NCBI GenBank assembly: GCA_018380885.1 | Contig: JAGZSY010000028.1 | Span: forward strand, 1 to 64,000 | DNA length: 64,000 bases | Origin: Enterocloster asparagiformis | GTDB lineage: Bacteria; Bacillota; Clostridia; Lachnospirales; Lachnospiraceae | Reading direction: 5' to 3' | Shown: positions 25,892 to 34,970 of the stretch, piece after piece | How positions within the stretch are numbered: the first letter of the stretch is position 1 | Layout of the letters: every line of letters begins with the position of its first letter | Notes under the pieces: generated by a model | Told to the model about the DNA's origin: nothing | Databases searched by the model: none | Seen by the model: the letters and a program-made list of their open reading frames with translations, nothing else | Program-made: the position numbers and the translations under genes

Positions 25892-26764
25892 TCACTTCTC
25901 CCCTTTATCTTCCGCAGTCTCCGGCGCCTCCAGCGTGATCCGTCCCAGACGGCCGCTGCGGAAATCGTCCAGCAGCAGCCTGGCCGCCTTGGGCAGATCC
26001 AGCTCGCCGCCCTTTGCCAGGCAGGAGCGCTGTCTGGCCACTTGCTCCAATACCTGGACCGTATCGCAGTCCCCGGCGCTCTCCAGGTGGTATCGATCCG
26101 CAAGCACGCCGGGATACTGGCTGTTCAGGAAGCTCACCAGCTCCAGAGCCAGCTCGTCCCGGTTTAAAATCTCGTCGTTGATGGAGCCGATCAGGGCCAG
26201 CTTGAGCCCCACCTGCTGGTCCTCGAATTTGGGCCAGAGGATTCCCGGGGTATCCAGAAGCTCCAGCGTCTTGTTCAGCCGGATCCACTGGTTTCCCTTG
26301 GTCACGCCGGGCTTGTTGCCGGTTTTGGCGCAGGCCTTTCCGGCAAAGGAGTTGATAAAGGTGGACTTGCCCACATTGGGAATCCCCACCACCATGGCCC
26401 GGATCGGACGGTTTAAGATGCCCCGCTTCCGGTCGCGCTCGATCTTCTCCTTGCACGCCTCCTGGACCACTGCCTGAATCTGTTTTAACGTGCCCTTGTT
26501 GCGGGCGTCGATTTTCACCACGTGCATGCCGCGGTCCGTAAACCACTGGGCCCAGCGGCGGTTTAAACCCTCGTCCGCCAGGTCGGCCTTGTTTAACAGC
26601 ACGATGCGCGCCTTTCCGGCCCCCAGGTCGTCGATATCGGGGTTGCGGCTGGAAAGGGGCACCCGGGCATCCACCAGCTCGATCACCAGGTCGATGAGTT
26701 TTAAGTCCTCTTTCATGGCCCGCTTGGCCTTTGTCATGTGTCCGGGATACCATTGTATATTCAT
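25892..26764 (-). CDS. rbgA: Ribosome biogenesis GTPase RbgA (YlqF)
   Basis: 290 aa circularly permuted GTPase needed for late 50S assembly. The permuted order is visible: G4 (LLNKADLAD, about 55-63) precedes G1 (GIPNVGKSTFINS) and G3 (LLDTPGILWPK). The N-terminus NIQWYPGHMTKAKR is the hallmark of YlqF, and the C-terminal RNA-binding part (LLLDDFRSGRLGRITLE) is present. It sits between lepB and rnhB, matching the rplS-lepB-rbgA-rnhB order in B. subtilis and clostridia. Confidence 0.96.
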   Translation of the reverse strand: MNIQWYPGHMTKAKRAMKEDLKLIDLVIELVDARVPLSSRNPDIDDLGAGKARIVLLNKADLADEGLNRRWAQWFTDRGMHVVKIDARNKGTLKQIQAVVQEACKEKIERDRKRGILNRPIRAMVVGIPNVGKSTFINSFAGKACAKTGNKPGVTKGNQWIRLNKTLELLDTPGILWPKFEDQQVGLKLALIGSINDEILNRDELALELVSFLNSQYPGVLADRYHLESAGDCDTVQVLEQVARQRSCLAKGGELDLPKAARLLLDDFRSGRLGRITLEAPETAEDKGEK

Positions 26765-26900
26765 TCTGAATTCTCCTGTTCTCTATCGCTGCGGCCCGCC
26801 CGGCATGTACGAAAACCCCTTTGTGTCCTTTATTCCCCAGAGGCGCCAGGCAGCATCTGAAACGCCTCCCGGGCGGACGGCGGCGATTTTCGGACAAGCC

Positions 26901-27449
26901 TTAAGAGCGGATCAGGTCCAGCTTGAGCAGGGGCAGGATGCGAAGCCACACCTTTCCCTGAATCTGTTCGCGTTTTACATTGCCGATATTGGCAAAGCGG
27001 CTGTCCTCGCTGCTGTCCCGGTTGTCGCCCAGAAGGAAATACTCGTCCTCCCCCAGGCGTATGGGCGTGTCCGCCATCCCGGCCAGGGATACCTGCTCCA
27101 GCCCGTCCTCGGCGGCCAGAAGCTCGCCGTCGATAAAGACCATGCCGCCCTTGATCTGCACCGTCTCGCCGGGCAATCCGATCACCCGCTTGACATTCTT
27201 CTGCTGGTCCTCGCGCTCAAACACCACCACGTCAAACCGCTTGGGCTTTCCCAGATCATAGGCCAGCCGGTTGACCATGACCACATCCTCCGCGTCCAGA
27301 AGCGGCTGCATGGAATTGCCTAAAATGCGCACCTGTCCGCAGAAGGCGTACACCAAAAACCATGCCAGCGCCACCGCCACCATCAGGTCCACGGCCCAGT
27401 GGACAATCCGTCTGAGCCACGCCGTATCCTCATTCATAAAATATTCCAC
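26901..27449 (-). CDS. lepB: Signal peptidase I
   Basis: 182 aa. One N-terminal membrane segment (about 16-36) is followed by the catalytic Ser46 in GNSMQPLL and the general base Lys87 in KNVKRVIGLPGETV. The box FLLGDNRDSSEDSRF is the conserved region E. It cleaves signal peptides on the outer face of the membrane. The predicted start is a GTG at 27449 with AGGTGG 4 nt upstream; the ATG four codons later (27437) is the alternative. It follows the rplS terminator and precedes rbgA. Confidence 0.95.
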   Translation of the reverse strand: MEYFMNEDTAWLRRIVHWAVDLMVAVALAWFLVYAFCGQVRILGNSMQPLLDAEDVVMVNRLAYDLGKPKRFDVVVFEREDQQKNVKRVIGLPGETVQIKGGMVFIDGELLAAEDGLEQVSLAGMADTPIRLGEDEYFLLGDNRDSSEDSRFANIGNVKREQIQGKVWLRILPLLKLDLIRS

Positions 27450-27493
27450 GTAACCACCTGCCTACTGTGACTGTGCGCACCTGTTCTACGTCT

Positions 27494-27521
27494 AAAAAAG
27501 GGACAATTTTCATTGTCCCTT
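27494..27521 (-). terminator. rplS terminator
   Basis: Minus-strand hairpin with arms AAGGGACAA and TTGTCCCTT (27498-27506 and 27513-27521), then a run of six T residues, about 17 bp after the rplS stop codon. Confidence 0.92.
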
Positions 27522-27537
27522 GTACCGCACTGCCGAA

Positions 27538-27885
27538 TTATTTAACTAATTCTTTAACCTTCGCAGCCTTACCAACTCTGTCTCTCAGATAGTTCAGCTT
27601 CGCGCGTCTTACTTTACCCTTGCGGACAACCTCAACGTTGTCTACGTTTGGGGAATGTAAGGGCCAGGTTTTCTCAACGCCGATTCCGTTGGAGTTCTTG
27701 CGGACGGTAAAGGTCTCTCTTGCGCCGCCGTTCTGTCTCTTGATCACGGTTCCCTCAAATACCTGGATTCTCTCGCGGGTACCCTCTTTGATCTTGTTGT
27801 ACACGCGGACGGTGTCGCCAACATGGAATACGGGTACGTTCTCTTTTAACTGAGCTGCTTCAATATTCTTGATAATGTCGTTCAT
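27538..27885 (-). CDS. rplS: 50S ribosomal protein L19
   Basis: 115 aa, normal length. Contains [38 protein letters not shown] and the end [23 protein letters not shown], both conserved in L19. It sits at the 30S/50S interface. The ATG at 27885 has AAGGAGG 8 nt upstream. The upstream in-frame sequence to 27948 is leader, not coding. It has its own promoter and terminator, so it forms a single-gene transcript separate from trmD, unlike in B. subtilis. Confidence 0.98.
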   Translation of the reverse strand: MNDIIKNIEAAQLKENVPVFHVGDTVRVYNKIKEGTRERIQVFEGTVIKRQNGGARETFTVRKNSNGIGVEKTWPLHSPNVDNVEVVRKGKVRRAKLNYLRDRVGKAAKVKELVK

Positions 27886-27996
27886 CGTGTGAACCTCCTT
27901 CATGTATTGGATGTTCTTAATACGTCCGGCAGTAAGTTTCCCATTCACCGCCCAATCTGTAACAGAGGACCATCTCTTTCTTAGTCACAACGACTA

Positions 27997-28025
27997 ATTT
28001 TATCATACCTTGTCTTAAAAAGCAA
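27997..28025 (-). promoter_or_regulatory. rplS promoter
   Basis: Minus strand: -35 TTGCTT (28020-28025), 17-bp spacer, -10 TAAAAT (27997-28002). The -35 box lies within the terminator of the upstream gene. The leader of about 105 nt has short repeats but no recognised motif. Confidence 0.75.
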
Positions 28026-28046
28026 GCGTTTTTTTAAGACGCCTGC
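28017..28046 (-). terminator. Terminator of the CNNM/CBS gene, overlapping its stop codon
   Basis: Minus strand: arms GCAGGCGT (28039-28046) and ACGCTTGC (28022-28029), one G-T wobble pair, followed by TTTTT. The upstream arm is inside the coding sequence and the loop contains the stop codon. Confidence 0.65.
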
Positions 28047-29317
28047 TGCTGTTTTTCGCTGGTGGGCAGGTAAATGCGGACCTTGTCGATGCGGTTGCGG
28101 TCCACGGCATCCACCACCATGCGGATTCCCTCGTACTCCATGGACTCTCCCGCCTCCGGCAGATGGTCCAGCTGCTCGATCATAAATCCGCCGATGGAGT
28201 CGTAGTCCTCGGAGTCCAGCCCCAAATCCAAGCGGTCGTTTAAATCGTCCAGCTTCATGGCTCCCTCCGCCACGTACTCGCCGGGCGCCACCTCCACCAG
28301 CTCTTCCTCCTCGTCCCCATCGTACTCATCCCGGATATCGCCCACGATCTCCTCGAGAATATCCTCCAGGGTGGCGAGGCCGGCGGTGGCGCCGTACTCG
28401 TCCAGCACAATCACAATGTTGTTGGAGGTTTTGCGCAGCTCCAGAAGCAGGTCGGAAATCTTTTTGGACTCGTAGGTGTAGATGGGCTGGCGCAGATAAT
28501 CGCGCACGTTAAAATGCTCCCGGTCCTCCACCAGCAGCAGGTCCTTGACGTTGATGATGCCGATTACGTTGTCCGTAGTCTCCTCATAGACGGGCAGGCG
28601 GGTGTAGTGCTCCTCCCGGAAGGTCTCAATCACCTTCTGATAGGTGGCGTCCACGTCCACGAACACCATGTCGATGCGGGGCACCATGATATCCTTTGCC
28701 ACGCTGTCGTCTAAGTCGAACACGTTGTTGATCATTTCCTTTTCCTCGGACTCGATCACGCCCTTCTCGTGGCCCACCTCCACAATAGTCCTCAGCTCAT
28801 CCTCGGTCATATCGTCGTTGCGCTTGTTCGGGTCCACGTGCAGCAGCTTTAAAACGCCCGAGGACATCCAGTTGACCAGCAGGATCACAGGGGTCAGCAC
28901 GATCATCAGCGTGTAGATGATGCGGCCGCACCGCAGCGCATTGCGCTCCGACTCCAGGGTTGCCACAGTCTTGGGCGTAATCTCTCCGAAAATGAGAATC
29001 AGGAGCGTCAGAACGCCGGTGGCAGCGCCGGCGAAGCGGCTGCCGAACACGTCCGTCACCAGCACGGTCACCATAGAGGAGGCCGACAGGTTCACCACAT
29101 TGTTGCCGATCAGAATGGCGCTGAGCATGCGCGACTGGTTTTCTCCCAGCTTCATCACGTACCCGGCCTGCTTATCGCCCGCCTCCGCCAAATTGCGGAT
29201 ACGGATCCTGTTGACCGTGGTCAATGCTGTCTCCGAGGAAGAAAAAAAGGCGGACAGCGCCAAAAGAATCAAAATCACAAACAATCGTATGCCTACTGTG
29301 TCACTGGACAAGTCCAT
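28034..29317 (-). CDS. CNNM/CBS/CorC_HlyC domain membrane protein (hemolysin-C-like ion transporter)
   Basis: About 427 aa. The N-terminal DUF21/CNNM membrane domain (residues ~1-190) begins LFVILILLALSAFFSSSETALTTVNR and includes NNVVNLSASSM. Two CBS motifs follow (DIMVPRIDMVFVDVDATYQKVIETF and IINVKDLLLVED), then a CorC_HlyC domain with MKLDDLNDRLDLGLDSEDYDSIGGFM. Relatives act in magnesium or other divalent-cation export; 'hemolysin' is a historical label. The start at 29317 has AGGAG 6 nt upstream. It has its own consensus promoter (29401-29429) and lies between trmD and rplS. Confidence 0.9.
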   Translation of the reverse strand: MDLSSDTVGIRLFVILILLALSAFFSSSETALTTVNRIRIRNLAEAGDKQAGYVMKLGENQSRMLSAILIGNNVVNLSASSMVTVLVTDVFGSRFAGAATGVLTLLILIFGEITPKTVATLESERNALRCGRIIYTLMIVLTPVILLVNWMSSGVLKLLHVDPNKRNDDMTEDELRTIVEVGHEKGVIESEEKEMINNVFDLDDSVAKDIMVPRIDMVFVDVDATYQKVIETFREEHYTRLPVYEETTDNVIGIINVKDLLLVEDREHFNVRDYLRQPIYTYESKKISDLLLELRKTSNNIVIVLDEYGATAGLATLEDILEEIVGDIRDEYDGDEEEELVEVAPGEYVAEGAMKLDDLNDRLDLGLDSEDYDSIGGFMIEQLDHLPEAGESMEYEGIRMVVDAVDRNRIDKVRIYLPTSEKQQQAS

Positions 29318-29400
29318 CATCAACTCCTGTATTCTCAAAATTTTTAGTTTATCCCGGTTTTACGGGCAGTTTTGCCGCCTGAGGCGGTGGTTTTCATCCG

Positions 29401-29429
29401 ATTCTACATCATTTGCGCTTTTCTGTCAA
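29401..29429 (-). promoter_or_regulatory. Promoter of the CNNM/CBS gene
   Basis: Minus strand: consensus -35 TTGACA (29424-29429), 17-bp spacer, -10 TAGAAT (29401-29406). Confidence 0.82.
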
Positions 29430-29505
29430 TGGATATCCGGCCCGTTTTCCTTCAAAATACAAGGAAAAACGAATTTTCCAGGGTCAGAGCCGGCGAACGC
29501 TGTTG

Positions 29506-30393
29506 TCAGCGCGCTTCTGCATCCTGGGTATCTGCGCCCTGGGGTTCTGCGCCTTCGGCGGCCGCGCCCTGGGGTTCTACGCCTTCGGCGGCCGCGCCCT
29601 GGGGTTCTGCGCCTTCACCCTGGCCCCTCTCTGGCTCCCTGCTCTCAGCCTCGGCCAACTCCCGCTCCCACAGCAGCTCATGTAAATATTTCTGCTCTTT
29701 TTTGGAGAGATTCGCCCCGGCCAGCAGGTCCGGGCGGCGCTCCAGCGTCCGCTTGATGGACTGCTCCCTGCGCCATTTCTCGATATTTTTGTGGTGGCCG
29801 CTTAAAAGCACCTCCGGCACCGCCAGCCCGTTAAACACCTCGGGTCTGGTATACTGGGGGTATTCCAGCAGATTGTCGTGGAAGGACTCCACCTCGGCGC
29901 TGACCTCGTTGTTCAGCACGCCGGGCACCAGCCTGGAGATGCAGTCGATCATCACCATGGCCGGCAGCTCTCCCCCGGTGAGCACATAGTCCCCGATGGA
30001 CAGGTAGTCCGTGGCCACCAGCTCCAGGGCCCGCTCGTCGATGCCCTCGTAATGGCCGCAGAGGAACACCAGCTCCTCCTCCTTCGCCAGCTCCTGAGCG
30101 ATCTGCTGGTTAAACACCCGGCCCTGGGGCGTCATGTAGATCACCCTGGGCCTGCGGCCCGCGCGCCGGCACAGATCCTCATAGGCGTCGCAGATGGGCC
30201 CCGGCTGCATGACCATGCCGGCGCCTCCGCCGTAAGGCGCGTCGTCCACGTGGCGGTGCTTATCCTTCGAATAGTCCCGGATGTTCACGGCCTCCACGGA
30301 TATAATCCCCTTCTCCATGGCTCGGCCGGTGATGCTGGTGCTAAGCCCTCCCATCACCATCTCGGGAAACAGTGTCATTATATGAAAATTCAT
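29506..30393 (-). CDS. trmD: tRNA (guanine-37-N1)-methyltransferase with a repetitive C-terminal tail
   Basis: 295 aa; the usual TrmD is about 240-250. It methylates G37 of tRNAs to prevent +1 frameshifting. The N-terminus [13 protein letters not shown], the SAM-binding trefoil-knot region ([33 protein letters not shown]), [19 protein letters not shown] and the C-terminal RRPDLL are all conserved. After the catalytic part comes a ~40-residue tail rich in E, P, Q, G and A, built from decapeptide units. In many firmicutes trmD follows rimM; here mutS lies 85 bp upstream and rimM is absent. Confidence 0.95.
   Translation of the reverse strand: MNFHIMTLFPEMVMGGLSTSITGRAMEKGIISVEAVNIRDYSKDKHRHVDDAPYGGGAGMVMQPGPICDAYEDLCRRAGRRPRVIYMTPQGRVFNQQIAQELAKEEELVFLCGHYEGIDERALELVATDYLSIGDYVLTGGELPAMVMIDCISRLVPGVLNNEVSAEVESFHDNLLEYPQYTRPEVFNGLAVPEVLLSGHHKNIEKWRREQSIKRTLERRPDLLAGANLSKKEQKYLHELLWERELAEAESREPERGQGEGAEPQGAAAEGVEPQGAAAEGAEPQGADTQDAEAR
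29531..29619. repeat. 30-bp tandem repeats in the 3' end of trmD
   Basis: Two near-identical 30-bp units at 29551-29580 and 29581-29610, each starting GCCTTCGGCGGCC and differing at one base, with a partial unit before and a shorter one after. Read on the minus strand they encode [13 protein letters not shown] decapeptides, so copy changes keep the frame. Confidence 0.85.
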
Positions 30394-30478
30394 GGCTTCT
30401 CCTAAATCGTTTCAGTCTACGGCTCCGTGGAAATGAATGCTTCCGGAAGTGCCGGCGGTAAGCAGCTTTGCCGAACCG

Positions 30479-33145
30479 TCAGCTGTCCTTCCACCTGTTT
30501 TTCAACTTGTTCTGCAAGCGGTACAGCGTGTTCATGGCGTCCACCGGAGTCATGCTGTTGATCTCCAGCTCGCTCAGTTCCCTGATAATATCGTCGTCCT
30601 TCACCGTGTCGAAGAAGGTGAGCTGCTGCATATCCACCTCGTCGGGCTTGGGCACCACCTTGCGCTGGGCGATGTTGGAGCTGACCTCCGCGATCTCCTT
30701 GGCCCTGGCGGTGATGTCCGCGTTGCTCAGCTCCTCGGCGATCTCCTTGGCCCGGACGATCACCGACTCCGGCACCCCTGCCAGCTTGGCCACCTGGATG
30801 CCGTAGCTCTTGTCCGCGCCGCCCCGGACGATCTTTCGCAGGAACACGATATCGTCCCCCTGCTCCTTCACGGCGATGCAGTAGTTCTTCACCCCTGCGA
30901 TGGTGCCCTCCAGCTCCGTCAGCTCGTGGTAATGGGTGGCGAACAGCGTCTTGGCCCCCAGAAGTCGGGTGCTGCTGATGTGCTCGATCACCGCCCAGGC
31001 GATGGACAGGCCGTCGAAGGTGCTGGTTCCGCGTCCGATCTCATCCAGCACCAGCAGGCTGTTTCTCGTGGCGTTGCGCAGAATGTTGGCCACCTCGGTC
31101 ATCTCCACCATAAAGGTGCTCTGACCGCTGGCCAGATCGTCGGACGCGCCCACGCGGGTGAAGATGCGGTCGCAGATGCCGATGTCCGCCTCGTCCGCGG
31201 GCACAAAGCTGCCCAGCTGGGCCATGAGCACGATCAGGGCCACCTGGCGCATATAGGTGGATTTTCCGGCCATGTTGGGGCCCGTGATCACGGACAGACG
31301 GTTCTTTCCGCTGTCCAGATAGGTGTCGTTGGCCACGAACAGGTCGTCCCGCATCATCTGCTCCACCACCGGGTGGCGCCCGTTCTTGATGGAAATGGTG
31401 CCCTTCTCGTTGATGGCCGGCTTCACGTAGTTGCGCCGCGAGGCCACGGTGGACAGGGAACAGAACACATCGGCGCCGGCGATGGATTTGGCGGTTTTCT
31501 GGATGCGCACCACCTGGGAGGCGATGTGGTCCCGAACGCCGCAGAACAGGTCGTACTCCAGAGATACCAGCTTGTCCTCCGCCCCCATGATAATCTCCTC
31601 CAGCTGCTTGAGCTCGTCGGTGGTGAACCGTTCCGCGTTGGTCAGGGTCTGCTTGCGCACAAAGTAGTCGGGCACCATGTTCTTAAAGGAATTGGTCACC
31701 TCAAAGTAGTAGCCGAACACCTTGTTGAACTTGATCTTCAGGCCCTTGATGCCGGTCTTTTCCCGCTCCCTGGCCTCCAGCTCGGCCAGCCAGGTCTTGC
31801 CCTCGGTCTTGGCCGCCCGCAGCTTGTCCGCCTCCTCGTTGTAGCCGTCCTTTATGATGCCGCCCTCCCGCAGGGTGATGGGCGGCTCCTCCACAATGGC
31901 GGAGCGGATCAGGCCGAACAGGTCCTCTAACGGGTCCAGGTCATCGGCCAGGGCTTTTAACACCGGGCTGCTAAACTCCTCCAAAATGCGCTTGATATAG
32001 GGCAGCATCTCCAGGGAGTTGCAGAAGGAAATCAGGTCCCGCGGGTTGGCCGTCTTGTAGCTGATTCGCCCGATCAGGCGTTCCAGGTCGTAGACCGGGT
32101 TTAAATACTCCCGAATCTCCTCCCGGGAAATGTAGTTCATGTTCAGCTCCTCCACCGCGCTCTGGCGGGCGATGATCTCCTCCCGGTGGATCAGGGGCTG
32201 CTCGATGTAATTGCGCAGCAGGCGGGCCCCCATAGCTGTCTTTGTCTTGTCCAGGACCCACAGCAGGGTTCCCCGCTTCTGCTTCTCCCGCATGGTCTCC
32301 ACCAGCTCCAGGTTCCGCCTGGTGGAGGTGTCGATGATCATAAACTGGCCGGTGGAGTAGGGCTTGATGGTGGTGATGTGCTCCAGGGTGCTCTTCTGGG
32401 TCTCGTACATGTACTGCATCACCGCGCCGGCCGCGATGATGCCGGTGCCGTAGTCCTCCAGCCCCAGGCCGGAGAGGGAGCCCACCCGGAAATGCTCCTT
32501 TAACACCTTGTGGCAGGACTCCTCGCCGAAGAAATGGCTGTCCAGGGCGGACACCGCCACCTGGTAGCGGTTTTTTAACTCCTCAATGTCCACGCCGGAC
32601 ACGTAAAACGCATTGTTGCAGATGATCTCCGAGGGTGAAAACTTGTTGATCTCATCGAACAGCTCCCGGTCCGTCCCCACCTCCGTCACCAGGAAATCAC
32701 CGGTGCTGATGTCGGCCGTGGACACGCCGTAGCCGCCGTCCGTGCACACGATGCCCATCAGGTAATTGTTCTTGGTCTCGTCCAGGGCCTGGACGCTGGT
32801 GATGGTGCCGGGCGTCACCACCCGGATCACCTCCCGCTTCACCAGGCCCTTGGCCTGCTTGGGGTCCTCCATCTGCTCCGCGATGGCCACCTTGTAGCCC
32901 TTCTGGACTAAGCGGTTCAAGTAGGAGTCCACTGCGTGGAAGGGCACGCCGCACATGGGCGCCCGCTCCGGCAGGCCGCACTCCTTTCCGGTCAGGGTGA
33001 TTTCCAGCTCCTTCGACACGGTCAGCGCATCGTCAAAAAACATCTCGTAAAAGTCTCCCAGACGGTAGAACAGAACGCAGTCCGGATACTGTTTCTTAGT
33101 CTCCATGTAGTGCTGCATCATCGGGGATAATTGTGACTGTACCAA
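30479..33145 (-). CDS. mutS: DNA mismatch repair protein MutS
   Basis: 888 aa, a typical MutS1. The mismatch-reading motif GDFYEMF (Phe-x-Glu) lies near residue 33. The ATPase has Walker A GPNMAGKSTYMRQ, Walker B LLVLDEIGRGTSTFDG and TFMVEMTEVANIL. The C-terminal dimerisation region is present. It recognises mismatches and short loops and recruits MutL. In most firmicutes mutS is followed by mutL; here the next gene is trmD, and mutL is not in the window. miaB lies about 85 bp upstream, the common miaB-mutS order. Confidence 0.98.
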   Translation of the reverse strand: MVQSQLSPMMQHYMETKKQYPDCVLFYRLGDFYEMFFDDALTVSKELEITLTGKECGLPERAPMCGVPFHAVDSYLNRLVQKGYKVAIAEQMEDPKQAKGLVKREVIRVVTPGTITSVQALDETKNNYLMGIVCTDGGYGVSTADISTGDFLVTEVGTDRELFDEINKFSPSEIICNNAFYVSGVDIEELKNRYQVAVSALDSHFFGEESCHKVLKEHFRVGSLSGLGLEDYGTGIIAAGAVMQYMYETQKSTLEHITTIKPYSTGQFMIIDTSTRRNLELVETMREKQKRGTLLWVLDKTKTAMGARLLRNYIEQPLIHREEIIARQSAVEELNMNYISREEIREYLNPVYDLERLIGRISYKTANPRDLISFCNSLEMLPYIKRILEEFSSPVLKALADDLDPLEDLFGLIRSAIVEEPPITLREGGIIKDGYNEEADKLRAAKTEGKTWLAELEAREREKTGIKGLKIKFNKVFGYYFEVTNSFKNMVPDYFVRKQTLTNAERFTTDELKQLEEIIMGAEDKLVSLEYDLFCGVRDHIASQVVRIQKTAKSIAGADVFCSLSTVASRRNYVKPAINEKGTISIKNGRHPVVEQMMRDDLFVANDTYLDSGKNRLSVITGPNMAGKSTYMRQVALIVLMAQLGSFVPADEADIGICDRIFTRVGASDDLASGQSTFMVEMTEVANILRNATRNSLLVLDEIGRGTSTFDGLSIAWAVIEHISSTRLLGAKTLFATHYHELTELEGTIAGVKNYCIAVKEQGDDIVFLRKIVRGGADKSYGIQVAKLAGVPESVIVRAKEIAEELSNADITARAKEIAEVSSNIAQRKVVPKPDEVDMQQLTFFDTVKDDDIIRELSELEINSMTPVDAMNTLYRLQNKLKNRWKDS

Positions 33146-33230
33146 CTTTATGCCTCTCTTCTCTTGTATTTTGCAGTGCGGCCTTCATACCGGCCATAAT
33201 CCGGCGGGACTTGGCCGGCACGAAAGCTGC

Positions 33231-34772
33231 TTACGTAGTTTCCGGGCGTCCTATATAGTAGAAGCCTTTGCTCTCCTCCAGATATACGTCCAGATACCTG
33301 CCGATCATGGACGCATCGCCGGGAAAATGGACCACCGTGTTGTTGGAGAGCCGTCCGGTCATGAAGCCCGGCGTGTGGTCGTTGACCTCCTCCACCAGCA
33401 CACGCTGCACCGTGCGGACGTCCCGACCGCAGACCCTGGCGGAGATCTTCTGCACCTCGGCCAGCAGCCGTTCAAAGCGGTCCTTCACCTCGGCCTCGGG
33501 CACCTGGTTCTCCATGGCGGCCGCCGGAGTCCCCGTGCGCTTGGAGTAGATAAAGGTGAAGGCGCTGTCAAATTCCACCCGCTTCACCACATCCATGGTC
33601 TCTAAAAAGTCCTCCTCGGTCTCCCCGGGGAAGCCCACAATGATATCCGTTGTCAGGGAAATTCCCGGAACAGCGGCCTTGATTTTCTCCGCCAGCGCCA
33701 GGTACTGCTCCTTGGTGTAGCGGCGGTTCATCTCCTTCAGGATGCGGCTGCTACCGGACTGCAAAGGAAGATGCAGATGGCGGCAGATCTTTTGTGACTC
33801 CGCCATCACCTGGATCAGCTCGTCGGAGAGGTCCTTGGGGTGGGAGGTCATAAAGCGGATGCGCTCCAGCCCCTCGATCTTCTCCACCTCCCGCAGCAGC
33901 CCGGCAAAGGTCATGGGCTCCTCCAGGTTCTTGCCGTAGGAGTTGACGTTTTGCCCTAAGAGCATGACCTCCGTCACGCCGTCGGCCACCAGCTTTCTGA
34001 TCTCCCTGATAATTTCCTCCGGCCTGCGGCTTCTCTCCCTGCCGCGCACGTAGGGCACGATGCAGTAGCTGCAAAAATTGTTGCAGCCGAACATGATGTT
34101 GACGCCGGATTTGAAGGAATATTTGCGCTCCACCGGCAGGTCCTCCACGATCTTGTCCGTGTCCTTCCAGATATCCACCACGGTGCGGTGCCGCTTCTCC
34201 TCCCTGGCGTCCAGGCAAAGGCTCACCAGCTCCGCCAGCTTAAAAATATTGTGGGTGCCGAACACCAGGTCCACAAAGCGGTAGCTTGTCCTGATCCGCT
34301 CCACCACCTCCGGCTCCTGCATCATGCAGCCGCAAAGTGCGATGATCATGTGGGGATTTTTCTTCTTGTAGGCGCCCAACTGGCCCAGGCGGCCGTAAAC
34401 GCGCTGGTTGGCATTTTCCCGCACCGTGCAGGTGTTGTAAAGCACAAAGTCCGCCTGCTCGGAGTCCACGGCCTCATAGCCCATGGCCTCCAGGATGCCC
34501 AAAAGCTTCTCCGAATCCCTGGCGTTCATCTGGCAGCCGAAGGTGGTCACGCAAATCGTCCCGTGGACCTGCCTGGCTATCATATCCTGAAGCTTCTCCC
34601 GGCCGTACTGTCTAAGCGCCTCCCCGGATGCTACTTTTTCTTCAAATTGTGACAGTAAACGGGCGCGGACGTGTTTGATAAAGTATGCCTGGCGCGCCGG
34701 CTCTTCCGCCGGGGCCTCACGTCTGATCTGCTCCGGATCATATTCATAATTGCCTGTTTTCATATTAATCAT
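33231..34772 (-). CDS. miaB: tRNA-2-methylthio-N6-dimethylallyladenosine synthase MiaB
   Basis: About 513 aa, longer than the typical ~440 because of an N-terminal extension. It adds the methylthio group to i6A37 of tRNAs. Motifs: UPF0004 domain VTTFGCQMNARDSEKLLG with the conserved Cys, then CTVRENANQRVYG and ALCGCMMQEP for the auxiliary cluster; radical-SAM cluster FGCNNFCSYCIVPYVRGRE (CxxxCxxC); and a C-terminal TRAM domain. Starts at 34775, 34772 and 34763 all compete for one AAAGGA site. It is first in a miaB-mutS pair with its own promoter. Confidence 0.95.
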   Translation of the reverse strand: MINMKTGNYEYDPEQIRREAPAEEPARQAYFIKHVRARLLSQFEEKVASGEALRQYGREKLQDMIARQVHGTICVTTFGCQMNARDSEKLLGILEAMGYEAVDSEQADFVLYNTCTVRENANQRVYGRLGQLGAYKKKNPHMIIALCGCMMQEPEVVERIRTSYRFVDLVFGTHNIFKLAELVSLCLDAREEKRHRTVVDIWKDTDKIVEDLPVERKYSFKSGVNIMFGCNNFCSYCIVPYVRGRERSRRPEEIIREIRKLVADGVTEVMLLGQNVNSYGKNLEEPMTFAGLLREVEKIEGLERIRFMTSHPKDLSDELIQVMAESQKICRHLHLPLQSGSSRILKEMNRRYTKEQYLALAEKIKAAVPGISLTTDIIVGFPGETEEDFLETMDVVKRVEFDSAFTFIYSKRTGTPAAAMENQVPEAEVKDRFERLLAEVQKISARVCGRDVRTVQRVLVEEVNDHTPGFMTGRLSNNTVVHFPGDASMIGRYLDVYLEESKGFYYIGRPETT

Positions 34773-34836
34773 CATTCCTTTCGCTTCGCTCAAAGCGCAG
34801 AACATCTTTTGCGAATTGGGTTAAAAAGCTCAATGT

Positions 34837-34864
34837 ATTATATCACAAACGGGTATTTTTGCAA
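34837..34864 (-). promoter_or_regulatory. miaB promoter
   Basis: Minus strand: -35 TTGCAA (34859-34864), 16-bp spacer, -10 TATAAT (34837-34842), about 65 bp before the start codon. Confidence 0.72.
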
Positions 34865-34910
34865 ACCCAAAACCACAGTTTGGAAAACCGCGGCGGCGAT
34901 ACCACACGTC

Positions 34911-34957
34911 AAAAAACAGGTATCAACGAAAATACCTGCTTTTCGCAATACCTGTTT
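34911..34957 (-). terminator. Terminator of the metal-efflux operon
   Basis: Minus-strand hairpin with arms AAACAGGTAT/ATACCTGTTT (34948-34957 and 34914-34923), followed by TTTTTT. The 24-nt loop repeats part of the arm sequence (CAGGTATTTT), so alternative pairings are possible. It lies just after the arsR stop. Confidence 0.82.
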
Positions 34958-34970
34958 CTGAAAAAGCCCC

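Noticed and set aside
27886..27948. N-terminal extension of rplS (start at 27948)
   Set aside because: The ATG at 27885 has a perfect AAGGAGG site and matches L19 N-termini; the extension is unrelated to L19 and belongs to the leader.
29440..29475. TTTTCCTT/AAGGAAAA hairpin after trmD as terminator
   Set aside because: AT-rich 8-bp stem without a following T run on minus; left out as too weak.
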